Below, piece by piece: positions 32,110-41,700 of a DNA stretch of 64,000 nucleotides. The stretch is from the NCBI RefSeq assembly GCF_009739905.1, contig NZ_CP034279.1, positions 1 through 64,000 of the forward strand, in the 5' to 3' direction. The position numbers and the translations under genes were made by a program. Source of the stretch: Streptomyces ficellus (GTDB lineage: Bacteria > Actinomycetota > Actinomycetes > Streptomycetales > Streptomycetaceae). Position 1 is the first letter of the stretch; each line of letters starts with the position of its first letter. The notes below the pieces were generated by a model. That model saw only the letters and a program-made list of their open reading frames with translations. It was not told where the DNA came from and did not search any database.

Positions 32110-34035
32110 ATGGGCGCCCGTTCGCATGACGCACCGTACGAAGAGGTTCACCTGGCGGCGGTGGCCGCCGTGGATCTGCTGCGCCGTTTGGCTGCGGAGC
32201 CCGGAGAGGGTTCGCCGCCGCTGCCTGCCGAGGGCGACGTCGTGCGCTTTCTGGTGCGTACGCATCCCGGCCGCTATCCGCGGGCCGTTGGCTGCCCCGA
32301 ATGGCTGACGGAGGCGTGGCGCAGCTGTGACCTGCCGGCGGAGGTCAGGGCGCCGCATCCGACTCCCCCGGCCGACGGTGGTACCGCACTGGAGCGGCTC
32401 CGCAGCGACGTGGCGGCCGGCACGGCCGCCGGTGACCGGGCCTCGGCCCATGTAGTCCGGCTGGCGGCGGCCTATGAGGCTGGAGCGCTGACTGCCGCGG
32501 ACATCGTCGAGGAGTATCCGGCGCGCTGGACGATGCCGATACGCGTGCGCTTCAACCACAAACGGGCTCGACATGCATTCGAACGGGAACTGCGGGCACT
32601 CCTCACGAGCTCGTTGGGAACGGACCCGACGGCCTGGCTCAAACTGCTCACCGCGGTGGACGCGGCCTGCCGGCCGGACTGCAGAGACCCTGGTGCGCTG
32701 TCCAGTTGGGCGGCGCTGGTGAAGCAGTCGCAGGACACCGTGGCGGCCTCCGCCGACCTGCTTCTGCCCCAGCGCAAGCCAGTCGGCGGGAAGGTCGAGG
32801 ACCAGCTGTTCCGCGCCCAGTGGTGGTGGCCGGCGGGTGAGGTGCTGCGACGGTGCGACACCGATGTGCTGGACGCCGTGATGACCGAACTGACGCCGAA
32901 CCTGGGCACTCTGCTGGCGCAGTACGTCGTCGCGCTACGGATCGGCACGCCCAGAGCAGTTCTGGAGCACTTCCTGCGCAGCCGTAACCGTGACGCCCTG
33001 CTGGTGATCGCCCGCGGCATCGACCTGACCCCGGGAACGGCGTTGCGGCTCCTGGCGTACGGCGATCCTGAGATCCACCTGGCCGTGCTGGGCCACCACT
33101 TCTACGTCTCCGCCGAGGAACGCCGCAGAGTCGTCACCGACCCGGCCGTGCAGCTTGCGCCTCATGCCGACCGCATTCCATGGAACGCACTCCCCGACTG
33201 CCTCCACGCGGTCGAACCGGAACTCATCGAGGCTGCCTTCGCCAGCACCCATCGGGCGAAGTTCAAGATGCAGGAGCAACTGACCGGCTGCCTCAACCTG
33301 CTGCGGCACGGGGGCCCGTCCCGGCTGTCGGGGCTGCTCGCCACGGGCCACGTCGGCCCAGCGGTCACCCGTATCTGCGAGAAGGCGCTGACCGCTGACG
33401 ACCCGGAGGCGGCCCTCCGGGCGCGAGCGGCCAAGGAGTTGACCACGCCCAAGCTCGCCGCGCGGTTGCGCCGCCTCGGCCCGCGGGCAGGCGCGGACGC
33501 CGCCGACCGCTTGATGGAGCTCTTCCCGGAGCCCGACTGGCCGTATCTGGAGGCCGAGCACGCCCGCGAGCCGTTCCGGTACTGGCCTCAGATGCTCAAC
33601 CGACCCGGTACGCCGCCCGACGTCGCGGCCCGCAACATCGAGGCGATACGCAGGGACTACCGCCGGCACCGCTCCTACCCGGAGTCCTGGCTCACGGACG
33701 ACGGTGTGCTGCGCGCCGGGCTGGACCACAGCGCCGACCAGGACGGGGCGGCCGAACAGCTGGAGGACCTGCTCACGGCCGGACTCCTCACCCCCGACGA
33801 CCTGCTGCGGCGCCTCGGTCAGGGCCCGTGCGTGCTGCGCGTCCTCGGTGACGCCCGCCGCCGGCCGGACGCTCCGCCACAGATCGGGGAGACGGTGGAG
33901 CAGCTCGCCGCCTTGGTGCGCGCGCATCTGCCCGTGGGGGATGAGGAGGCCTGGCAGCGGCTGTACCGGCGGCTGACAGGAAGCGACCCGCACCACCCGG
34001 AGCGCGGCACCATCGAGGAGCTGCTGGCCGCGTAG
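32110..34035 (+). CDS. Large hypothetical protein, helical repeats, 641 aa
   Basis: The ATG at 32110 has GGGGGAGG five bases upstream. It is all helical by appearance, Arg/Leu/Ala-rich, with a central part (ALLVIARGIDLTPGTALRLLAYGDPEIHLAVLGH) and paired-helix segments that resemble HEAT or similar solenoid repeats. There are no nucleotide-binding, catalytic or membrane motifs. It has full, consistent codon bias, so it is real. Function is unknown. Confidence 0.8.
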   Translation: MGARSHDAPYEEVHLAAVAAVDLLRRLAAEPGEGSPPLPAEGDVVRFLVRTHPGRYPRAVGCPEWLTEAWRSCDLPAEVRAPHPTPPADGGTALERLRSDVAAGTAAGDRASAHVVRLAAAYEAGALTAADIVEEYPARWTMPIRVRFNHKRARHAFERELRALLTSSLGTDPTAWLKLLTAVDAACRPDCRDPGALSSWAALVKQSQDTVAASADLLLPQRKPVGGKVEDQLFRAQWWWPAGEVLRRCDTDVLDAVMTELTPNLGTLLAQYVVALRIGTPRAVLEHFLRSRNRDALLVIARGIDLTPGTALRLLAYGDPEIHLAVLGHHFYVSAEERRRVVTDPAVQLAPHADRIPWNALPDCLHAVEPELIEAAFASTHRAKFKMQEQLTGCLNLLRHGGPSRLSGLLATGHVGPAVTRICEKALTADDPEAALRARAAKELTTPKLAARLRRLGPRAGADAADRLMELFPEPDWPYLEAEHAREPFRYWPQMLNRPGTPPDVAARNIEAIRRDYRRHRSYPESWLTDDGVLRAGLDHSADQDGAAEQLEDLLTAGLLTPDDLLRRLGQGPCVLRVLGDARRRPDAPPQIGETVEQLAALVRAHLPVGDEEAWQRLYRRLTGSDPHHPERGTIEELLAA

Positions 34036-34242
34036 GCGAGGGCGGGTCGTTGAAGGATGCTCCTTTGCGGGTGCTCCTTTGAGGGTGGTCCTTTGGGGTG
34101 GGTGCGGGGTCGGTTCGGCGGCGGACGCTCGACTCGGTGCGGGTTCCGGGGGCCCGTGCGCGGCTTGACGTACCGGAACGGAGTACGGGCCGGTTCGGCA
34201 CGGCGGCGCGACAAGCAGGGGGCCGCGAGCTTCAATGCCTGC
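34036..34242. other. Gap with imperfect CTCCTTTG repeats
   Basis: Three loosely repeated units (GGATGCTCCTTTG, GGGTGCTCCTTTG, GGGTGGTCCTTTG) lie at about 34056-34098, directly after the 641-aa gene. They may be slippage products. The promoter for the next gene should be in this gap. Confidence 0.45.
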
Positions 34243-35130
34243 ATGGGAGGCGAGGCTCGCCGCAGGCGTAAGGGTGCACCGCGGGGCGGACAGTGGCCAC
34301 CGCAGTCGGCCAGGCGGCTCAAGGCAAGCCGGCCGGGCAGGCTGTGGGGCGACATGTGGAGCCGGCTCACCGAGGCCGACTTCTTCAACCACGCGCTTCA
34401 GCTTGCCGCGCTCGCGCTGCTGTGTTTCTTCCCCATGCTGATCGTCCTCACCGAGGCGACCGGGCGCGACACCGCGACGGTCGTCATCCGGTGGCTGGGA
34501 CTGACCGAGGAGGCGGCGGAGGCGGTCGCGTCGCTGATCGTGCCCGGGCCCGGCTCGGACACCGTGACGGTGGTGAGCGGCTTCCTCATGGCGCTGGGGG
34601 CCATGGCCGTGGCCGGAACCCTGCAGAGTTGGTACCAGGTGCTCTTCGACGTGCCCGGCCGCGGTATGCGCGACATGACGCTGCAAGTGGGTTGGCTCGT
34701 GGGTCTGCTGCTGTTCGGCGCCGCGCAGACCGCGCTGGGCCGTCTGACGGGTGGGCTGCCGCTGCGGAGCCTGACGGGATTCGTCTGGGCGGTGGCGTTC
34801 TGGTGGGGCACGATCTGGGTGCTGCTGTCCGGCGCGGTGCGGTGGCGTGCCCTCCTGCCCGCCGCGCTGGTGACCAGCGTGTGCTGGACGGGCCTCGGCC
34901 TGTTCTCCGCGCGCTACTTCTCGGAGTCCATCGTGGCGAACGAGCAGCGGTACGGCCCCGTGGGCGTCGTCATAATCATCATCTCGTGGCTGGTGGCGGT
35001 GGGTGTGGTCATCCACCTGGGGGCGGTGGTCGGCCGGATGCTCACCGATCGCCCGGGCGGGCACCGTTCCGGCGCTCATGGTCCGGAAACGCCGCCCTCC
35101 CGGGGGCCGGGCCCCGGCGCGCCCACCTGA
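34243..35130 (+). CDS. YihY/virulence factor BrkB-family membrane protein
   Basis: It has six predicted membrane helices: ALQLAALALLCFFPMLIVLT, FLMALGAMAVAGTL, VGWLVGLLLFGAAQ, FVWAVAFWWGTIWVLLSG, LLPAALVTSVCWTGLGLF, and VGVVIIIISWLVAVGVVIHLGA. The arrangement, with the FFPMLIV segment after helix 1, is that of the YihY/BrkB family, whose function is unsettled despite the early RNase BN name. A basic N-terminus and Pro/Gly-rich tail flank it. The start at 34243 is the best in-frame ATG but lacks a clear ribosome site. Confidence 0.82.
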   Translation: MGGEARRRRKGAPRGGQWPPQSARRLKASRPGRLWGDMWSRLTEADFFNHALQLAALALLCFFPMLIVLTEATGRDTATVVIRWLGLTEEAAEAVASLIVPGPGSDTVTVVSGFLMALGAMAVAGTLQSWYQVLFDVPGRGMRDMTLQVGWLVGLLLFGAAQTALGRLTGGLPLRSLTGFVWAVAFWWGTIWVLLSGAVRWRALLPAALVTSVCWTGLGLFSARYFSESIVANEQRYGPVGVVIIIISWLVAVGVVIHLGAVVGRMLTDRPGGHRSGAHGPETPPSRGPGPGAPT

Positions 35131-35131
35131 G

Positions 35132-36499
35132 TCAGGCTCCGGCGGCCGCGCGCTGGATCGCGGTGAGGGTACGCGCCACGTCGTCGTCGGTCGTCGACCA
35201 GTTGCTCACCGATATGCGCATGACGCGTCGGCCGTGCCAGGTGGAGCCGCTGATCCAGGCGGTGCCGTCGTCGAGCAGCCTCGTGAGGACCCGTTCGGTG
35301 CGGGAGTCGCTGCCGAAGGACGCGCAGACCTGGGTGAACTCCACGTCGTTGAGCACGGTCGCACCGTCGATGGCGGCGATGCCGGTGGCGAAGGCGGAGG
35401 CGTGCCGGCAGAGCCGGTCGACGAGGTCGGCCACCCCTGAGCGGCCGAGGGACCGGAGCACGGCCCACACGGTGAAGGCCCGGCCGCGGCGGGAGAGTTC
35501 GGGCACCTTGTCGGAGGGATCGCCGTGTTCGTGCTGGATGAGGTAGTCGCCGTGCAGTCCCATCGACGCCCGGAGGGCGGAGGGCTCGCGTACGACGGCG
35601 AGCCCGCAGTCGTAGGGGACGTTGAGGGTTTTGTGGGCGTCCGTCGCCCAGGAGTCCGCGGCCGCGCAGCCCGCCGTCAAGCGTGCGTACGCCGGTGAGG
35701 CGGCCGCCCACAGACCGAAGGCGCCGTCGACGTGCACCCAGGCGACTGCGTCCCGCGCGGCACGGATCGCCTCGTCGAAGGGGTCGAAGGCCCCCGAGTG
35801 GATCTCGCCTGCTTGAAGGACCACGATCACGGGGCCTCCCCCGCCGCCCGCCAGCGTCCGCCGCAGGGCGTCGGGCCGGATGCGCCCCTGGTCGTCCGCC
35901 GGCACGATGTCGGGCGCGCCGAGCCCGAGATAGCGCAGCGCGACGTCCACGGCCGTGTGGCGCCCCTCCCCCACCACGACCCGCACCGCCGGTCCCCCGG
36001 CCAGCCCGTCACGGGCCGGGTCCCGGCCGGCCCGCCGCAACACGGTGTCGCGCCCGGCGGCGAGGCAGGTGAAGTTCGCCATCGTCGCGCCCGTGGTGAA
36101 GCCGACCGCGCTGTCCCGGGGCAGTCCGAGAAGGTCGAGCAGCCAGGTGCTCGCGATCTCCTCCGCAGCCGCGTACGCGGGCGAGACGGTGCGCATCACG
36201 CAGTTCTGGTCCCATGCGCTGACCAGCCAGTCCGCGGCGAGGGCCGCCGGCTCCGTACCGCCCACGACGAACCCGTAGAAGCGGCCGCTGGGGAAGGCGG
36301 TGAGGCCCGGCTCGCAGGCCGTGGCCAGGAGGTCGACGACGTCGGCGGGAGCGCTCGGGGCCTCGGGCAGGTCCGCGCCGAGCGCCCGCACGATGTCGTC
36401 GACCGAGGCCCGGGCGGGGACCTGGCGGTCGGGCAGGTCGGCCAGCCAGCGGAGGGCGTGGTCGTACGCCTGTCGGAGCGCCCTTTCGCGCGCGTCCAT
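35132..36499 (-). CDS. Group II PLP-dependent decarboxylase, 455 aa
   Basis: It belongs to the aromatic-L-amino-acid / glutamate decarboxylase fold. TTGATMANFTCLAAGR binds the phosphate, VHVDGAFGLWAAAS holds the Asp-x-Ala-type cofactor contact, and the Schiff-base Lys is in SWATDAHKTLNVPYDCG near residue 300. It is full length. Members with this sequence pattern (FYGFVVGGTEPAALAADWL) act on aromatic amino acids or related substrates; specificity cannot be read here. It is convergent with the YihY gene with one base between stops. Confidence 0.88.
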   Translation of the reverse strand: MDARERALRQAYDHALRWLADLPDRQVPARASVDDIVRALGADLPEAPSAPADVVDLLATACEPGLTAFPSGRFYGFVVGGTEPAALAADWLVSAWDQNCVMRTVSPAYAAAEEIASTWLLDLLGLPRDSAVGFTTGATMANFTCLAAGRDTVLRRAGRDPARDGLAGGPAVRVVVGEGRHTAVDVALRYLGLGAPDIVPADDQGRIRPDALRRTLAGGGGGPVIVVLQAGEIHSGAFDPFDEAIRAARDAVAWVHVDGAFGLWAAASPAYARLTAGCAAADSWATDAHKTLNVPYDCGLAVVREPSALRASMGLHGDYLIQHEHGDPSDKVPELSRRGRAFTVWAVLRSLGRSGVADLVDRLCRHASAFATGIAAIDGATVLNDVEFTQVCASFGSDSRTERVLTRLLDDGTAWISGSTWHGRRVMRISVSNWSTTDDDVARTLTAIQRAAAGA

Positions 36500-36654
36500 A
36501 CTTCGGACTATGGGACACGCGTCGGCGCCTCGCAAACGCGGGTGGTGGCGCGGAGGTGATCGCGCGGCTGGGGCCCGCATGGCTGGGGCGACGAGGGCGC
36601 TCGCGCGGCTAGGACGGTGAGGACCGTCTGGGCACGCGGCCTAGGGTCGGGCGT

Positions 36655-38142
36655 ATGACAGATCGCGTTCTGCACTTGTTGCGTACCCGACCCGAACTGG
36701 CCGAACTTGCGGCGTTTCCGTTCAACTTCGATGTGGAGCGCGTCCACCACGCCGAGGACGTGCGGCTGGCGTCGGGTAAGCCGCTGGAGCCGATAGCCGG
36801 GGACGACACCGGCGGAACGTACTTCCTGTGCGGGGGCACTGCCGTGCTCCACGCCTCCTCCGAGGGCGACGCGGTGCTGATCGCGGACAGCGTCGGCGAG
36901 GCGCTGGAAATGCTCGTCCGGCTGCCCGAGTGGTGCGAGGGGCTCACCTCCGAACTCGACGAGGACGGCATGATCGCCGCTGTGCGCGCCGGGGACGACG
37001 AGGCCCGCGAGGAGTTCGCCCCCGAACTGGACGCACAGCGCGAGGCGTTGCTCAGCGGTCTCGGTCTGCCCCGACGGCCCCTGGTCGAGCTCTTCGCCAT
37101 GGCGGAGTCGGCGGCCGGGCGCACCGATCCGCACCAGGTCCTGCTCAACGCGCGCGAGCTCTGTGCGTACCGGCTCCATGAGTCCTATCGCGTGCCGTTG
37201 CGCGATGTCGTGCTCGGTCCCGGCCGGGAGGCGCTGGAGCGGCTGCGGGCCGGTGACTCCGGTGTGCGGAAGGCGGTGGCCGATGACGCCGTACTGCGAG
37301 CGGGCATCCTGTGGGCCGCGTATGAGGACTGGAGGGATGAGGGCCGGCGGGCCGACGGCCGGAGGGAAGAGGATGTGCCGCTGCTCCGCTTCCTGCTGGA
37401 GCGGGAGAACACCGTGGGGTCGGAGCGGTTCGAGGAGCGATGGCTCGCGGCGGTACTGCTGGCGTCGTACGGGCACGACGAGGACGCCCCGCTCCTGCGC
37501 TCCGCCACCTCGGGAGCGGTCGGCTCGGGGGCGGTCGGCGCTTGGGCGGCCGGCCCGGAGGCCGAGCGGTTCGGGCGGGAGGCGGAGTCACCGTTCACGT
37601 GGATCGACCTGGCCTTCCGGCAGGGCCGCGTCGAGCACGCCAGGGCCGCCCTGATTCGCCTGCTGGACGACACGGGCCCGGACGCCGAGCGGTTGAGGCG
37701 CCTGAGCCGTGCGCTGGAGCGCGTCGGCGACTGGGCCCAGGCGGCCCGCGCGCAGGCCAATCTGCTCTCCCTCCAGGATTCGGCGTGGGACCGGGCGTCG
37801 GAGGCGTACGCGCTGGCCCGCCTGGAGCGGGTCAAGGGCGATCTGGCGGCCGCCGGACGGGCGTTGCACAAGGCGCGGACGGCGCTGGGGCTGGAGGGGG
37901 GCGCACCGGACGACTCGGTTGCCGAGTGGCACCGCAGGGGGCTGGGCCGGCTGGTCACCGAGCAGCACCTGGAGCTGGTGGCTGCCGCGCTGGAGGCGGG
38001 CGACGGGGACCTCGCCCGTACGACGATGGTGCACGCGAGACGCCTGCTGGGCACGGTGGGGGCCGAGTCGGCGAAGGCCCTCAGCCGGCTGTCCACCCGG
38101 GCGAAGTGGGCGGTGGCGGGGCTTCCCCGGTCCGGAGCGTGA
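36655..38142 (+). CDS. Hypothetical protein, N-terminal sensor-like domain plus TPR-like helices, 495 aa
   Basis: Residues 1-115 form a mixed alpha/beta region (FFNFDVERVHHAEDVRLASGKPLEPIAGDDTGGTYFLCG is the flavour) that resembles SMI1/KNR4 (SUKH)-type immunity domains. Residues 200-490 are helical pairs with TPR-like spacing (WAQAARAQANLLSLQDSAWDR, ARLERVKGDLAAAGRALHKAR). Because SUKH-type domains are often immunity proteins, a role in contact-dependent interactions is possible but speculative. ATG at 36655; single-gene unit. Confidence 0.65.
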   Translation: MTDRVLHLLRTRPELAELAAFPFNFDVERVHHAEDVRLASGKPLEPIAGDDTGGTYFLCGGTAVLHASSEGDAVLIADSVGEALEMLVRLPEWCEGLTSELDEDGMIAAVRAGDDEAREEFAPELDAQREALLSGLGLPRRPLVELFAMAESAAGRTDPHQVLLNARELCAYRLHESYRVPLRDVVLGPGREALERLRAGDSGVRKAVADDAVLRAGILWAAYEDWRDEGRRADGRREEDVPLLRFLLERENTVGSERFEERWLAAVLLASYGHDEDAPLLRSATSGAVGSGAVGAWAAGPEAERFGREAESPFTWIDLAFRQGRVEHARAALIRLLDDTGPDAERLRRLSRALERVGDWAQAARAQANLLSLQDSAWDRASEAYALARLERVKGDLAAAGRALHKARTALGLEGGAPDDSVAEWHRRGLGRLVTEQHLELVAAALEAGDGDLARTTMVHARRLLGTVGAESAKALSRLSTRAKWAVAGLPRSGA

Positions 38143-38762
38143 GGCCGCCCCGGCGCGGTCGGGCGGTGCGAGGGTGACAGATTGTCGCGATTCGGTAACA
38201 GGGCGAAAGCGGTGCGCGGGCAGGGCCTAGCGTCTGTTGTTGCCTCGATCGGCCCTGTTTGTGATCGGCCCTGTTCGTGCCGCATCTGGACTTCCGTGTG
38301 TGACAGGGCATTGTCACTTTGCGTCGTCCAGCGCGGTACGCCTTGCTCAGAACGGTATGCGCATGCTCCATGACCCGGGATTGCCGTTGTCTCCGCGGTG
38401 CTGTGCGGGCGGGGACGCCGCCGGTACGGGCACGGATCCGACCGGGGGTGGCTCCGCGGGTGACCGGCCCCTGGCAAGCGGGTCGCATCGGGCCGACTCC
38501 TCCGTCGTACGCACGCCCGGCAGGTGACCACACCTGCTCCGGCCTCGCTCCGCGCCTGCTCCGCGCCTGCTCCGCGGCAGGCATCCGTCACATCGTCAGC
38601 ACCAGTCAACCAACCGGCATGACGTCGCCAAGGGGCGCGTGGTGCCGCTCGTCACCGTGAACGGAACGCTATTTGATGCTTCTGGACAACCTGTCCAAAC
38701 GGGCCCGAGCCGCCCTGTCCGCTCGTACAGTTGGGGACGACGGGCGATTGGGCGGGGGCCTG
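38143..38762. other. 620-bp upstream region of the STAND/CHAT operon
   Basis: No gene is recognisable. A direct repeat GATCGGCCCTGTTTGTG / GATCGGCCCTGTTCGTG lies at 38249-38281. The long, AT-patchy stretch before the operon presumably contains its promoter. Open frames here lack coding bias. Confidence 0.5.
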
Positions 38763-41700
38763 ATGGATCCACTTGTGCTTGCTGCGACGTCGGCTTCGAT
38801 CGTGGGGGCCCTCGCGACCGATGCCTGGCAGCTCGCCCGGGACCGGATGGTGGATCTGTTCCGCCACGCGCAGCCCGACGAGGCCGACAACGTGTCGTTG
38901 GAGCTGGAGGAGGCGCGTGAGCTGATCCTCGCCGCTCGGGACGACGCGAACGCGCACGTCGAGCACGAGCTGACCGTCACGCTCCAGCGTCGGCTGCAGG
39001 ACCTGGTGAGGGGCGGTTCGGCCGCCGACCAGGACGTGCACCGCCTGCTCAACGAGCTGCTGGTCTCCGCCCGGAGCACCGTCCTGTCGCAGCCGGCCGC
39101 TCTGTCGTATCTGGCGACGTTCGCCCACAGCGTCCCGGTCATACAGCTTTCGGGACTGGTGGGTGCCACCGGCGGCCTGGCGCTGCCGGCACCGGACGCG
39201 TCGGGTGCCGCCGCCTCGTGCCTGCCCGGCCCCACGGTGTTCGACCGGTTGGGCCCCGCGCGGATGCTGCCTCGTGACGTACCGACGTTCACGGGGCGTG
39301 AGAGCGAGGTGGAACAGCTGGTCGAGGTGGCTCAGGCGGCCGACGAGCCGTCCGTGTGCCTGGTGCACGGCATGCCGGGCGTGGGCAAGACGGCGCTGGC
39401 GGTGCACACCGCCCACCGCCTGGCCGAGGCCGACCGGTTCCCCGACGGGCAGTTGTTCATCAACCTGCGGGGGCACGACCCGAGGGACGAGCCGGCGTCC
39501 CCCTTTCAGCTGCTGGGTTCTCTGCTGACGGCGGCGGGGTTTCCCAAAGGGGTGCAGCCGGAGAGCGTGCACGGCCGGGCCGGCATGTGGCGGAGCTGGC
39601 TGGCGTCGAAACGCATGATGATCATTTTGGATGACGCGGCCGACTTCAGCCAGGTCGAACCCCTGTTGCCGGGGTACCCCGGCTGCCTGACGGTCGTGAC
39701 CAGCAGAATCCGCCTCGAAGCCGCGGAGGTGACCAGATCCGTACCCGTCAATGAGCTGGCGCCGGACTCGTCCACCGCGCTCTTCGACCGTTTACTGCGG
39801 CACCGCGGGTTCGAGGGCGACGCGCGGGACGCCCGAGAAGTCGCCCGGCTGTGCGGGAACCTCCCGCTCGCCCTCGTGTTCGCCGCCAGTGTCCTCCTCG
39901 CCCACCCCACCTGGCAGGTTCCGCACCTCGTCACCGACCTTTCCAGCGCCCCGCGGCGCCTCAGCCGCCTCTCCGGTGGACGCGCGTCCATCTCGGACGT
40001 ACTCGACACCTCGCTGCGCACACTCGACGACACCGAAAGACGTTTCCTCCGGCGCCTGGGCATGCACCCCGGCCCCGAACTCGAGAAGCGCGCCGCCGCC
40101 GTGCTCGCGGACACCACGGTCGAACAGGCCGACCAGTGTCTGGAGTCGCTGTACCGGCACAGCCTGCTGACCGAGGTCTCCCCCGGCCGCTTCCGCATGC
40201 ACGTCCTGGTCTCCTCCTACCTCCACGCCGGTTCGCCGGAGCAGTTCGCCGACACGGAGACGGCCGGCCCGGCCGGGAACGAGGGCTCGGGTGGGGATGT
40301 CAGTTCGGATGGGGCTGGAGGTTCGGCCGGAAGTGGGGGTCTGGCCGGGAACGAGGAGGAGGTACGACGGCGGCTGGTCGACTACTACCGGCGCACCGCG
40401 ACAGCCGCCTACCTGCTGGAGACCCGGCAGCAGTCCGCGGACGCGCTGAGCGGGTCCCTGCCGGAGTTCGCGCCCTCCCTGCGGGAGCCGTCCCAGGCGG
40501 CGGAGTGGCTGGCCGCCGAGCTGGACAACCTCGCGGCCTGTACGCAGCACACCGCGGACCATCCGGACGTGGTGGCCGACCTCGCGACCGTCGTCGTCGC
40601 CTACCTGCTGCACCGTGTGGAGGGCGGGATCCGGACCGCCCGGGAACTCGTCGACGCCGGTCGGCAACGCATGAGCAGTCGGGGTGACGTGCGCGCTCAG
40701 GCGGTGTTCGCGCACCTGTCCGGCCTGCTGGCGATCGCCGAGGGCGACCTCGAACGCGCCCTGCAGGACCTGGACTCGGCAGCCTGGGCGAGCTTCGAGG
40801 ACCAGTGGGTTCTCGGTGAGGCGCGCGCCCACTACGGGACGTACCTGGCGCTGCGGCTGGCCGGCCGGTCCGCCCAGGCTGTTTCCGCGCTGGAGCACGC
40901 CGCGGAGCTGTTCGCCGAGGCAGGTGACGCCCCCGGCCTGCGCAAGGCGTCCGAGCAGCGTGCCGCCCGCGAGATCGGCACCGGGCGGGCCGCCGTGTCC
41001 GCCCCCGGCCGCCGCCGGCCCACTTCACGGGCTCCCCTCGTGAGTTCCGCCGACGCGGACGACTTCCTGACGCAGCTGGAGAACCTCTGCGTCGAGGCGC
41101 GCGTCGGGCAGTGGGGCGCCTCGAGCCGGGGTACGGCCGGTCAGGGTGCTGATGGCCAGGGCGCGGCCGGCCAGGGCGACGCGGACGAACGCGGCAACAC
41201 GGACGAGCGGGCCGACGGGGCGTCGCACGCGGGGGTGGAGAACCCGCCCGGCAGCGCGCACGCGCGCGGTGGCGGAAGCGGAGGCGGTGAGGGCGGCCCT
41301 CCCGTCGCTCCCGGCTCGGCAGGGTTCCCCGGCGACGACGACGATGACGGTGTCGATGACGGCGACTCCGGCGGCAACGGCGACGGGCCGGAGGAAGCGG
41401 GCCACGGGACCGGTGGACCGGCGCCGGCCCAGCACGTGCTCCCGGTCGACGAACTGGACGCGGTGGACGCCCAGCACATCAACTTCTGGTTCACGGACAC
41501 GGCTCTGGACGAGGCCCCGCTACGGGTGGCCGAGAGTCACACCGGCTGCTTCCAGGTGGGGCCGGACGACCACCCGGACAACCTGACGGCGGGTGACCGG
41601 GTGATCCCGGTGGACGAGATCCCCGCCGCGGGGCTGCTGACGCGCTGGATCGTGTGGTCCTCCACCTGTGAGCTCTCCGTACGGGACGAGGGGGATCCGA

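Noticed and set aside
36655..38142. Firm SUKH immunity-protein assignment
   Set aside because: Only a general resemblance of the N-terminal part; no toxin gene is adjacent.
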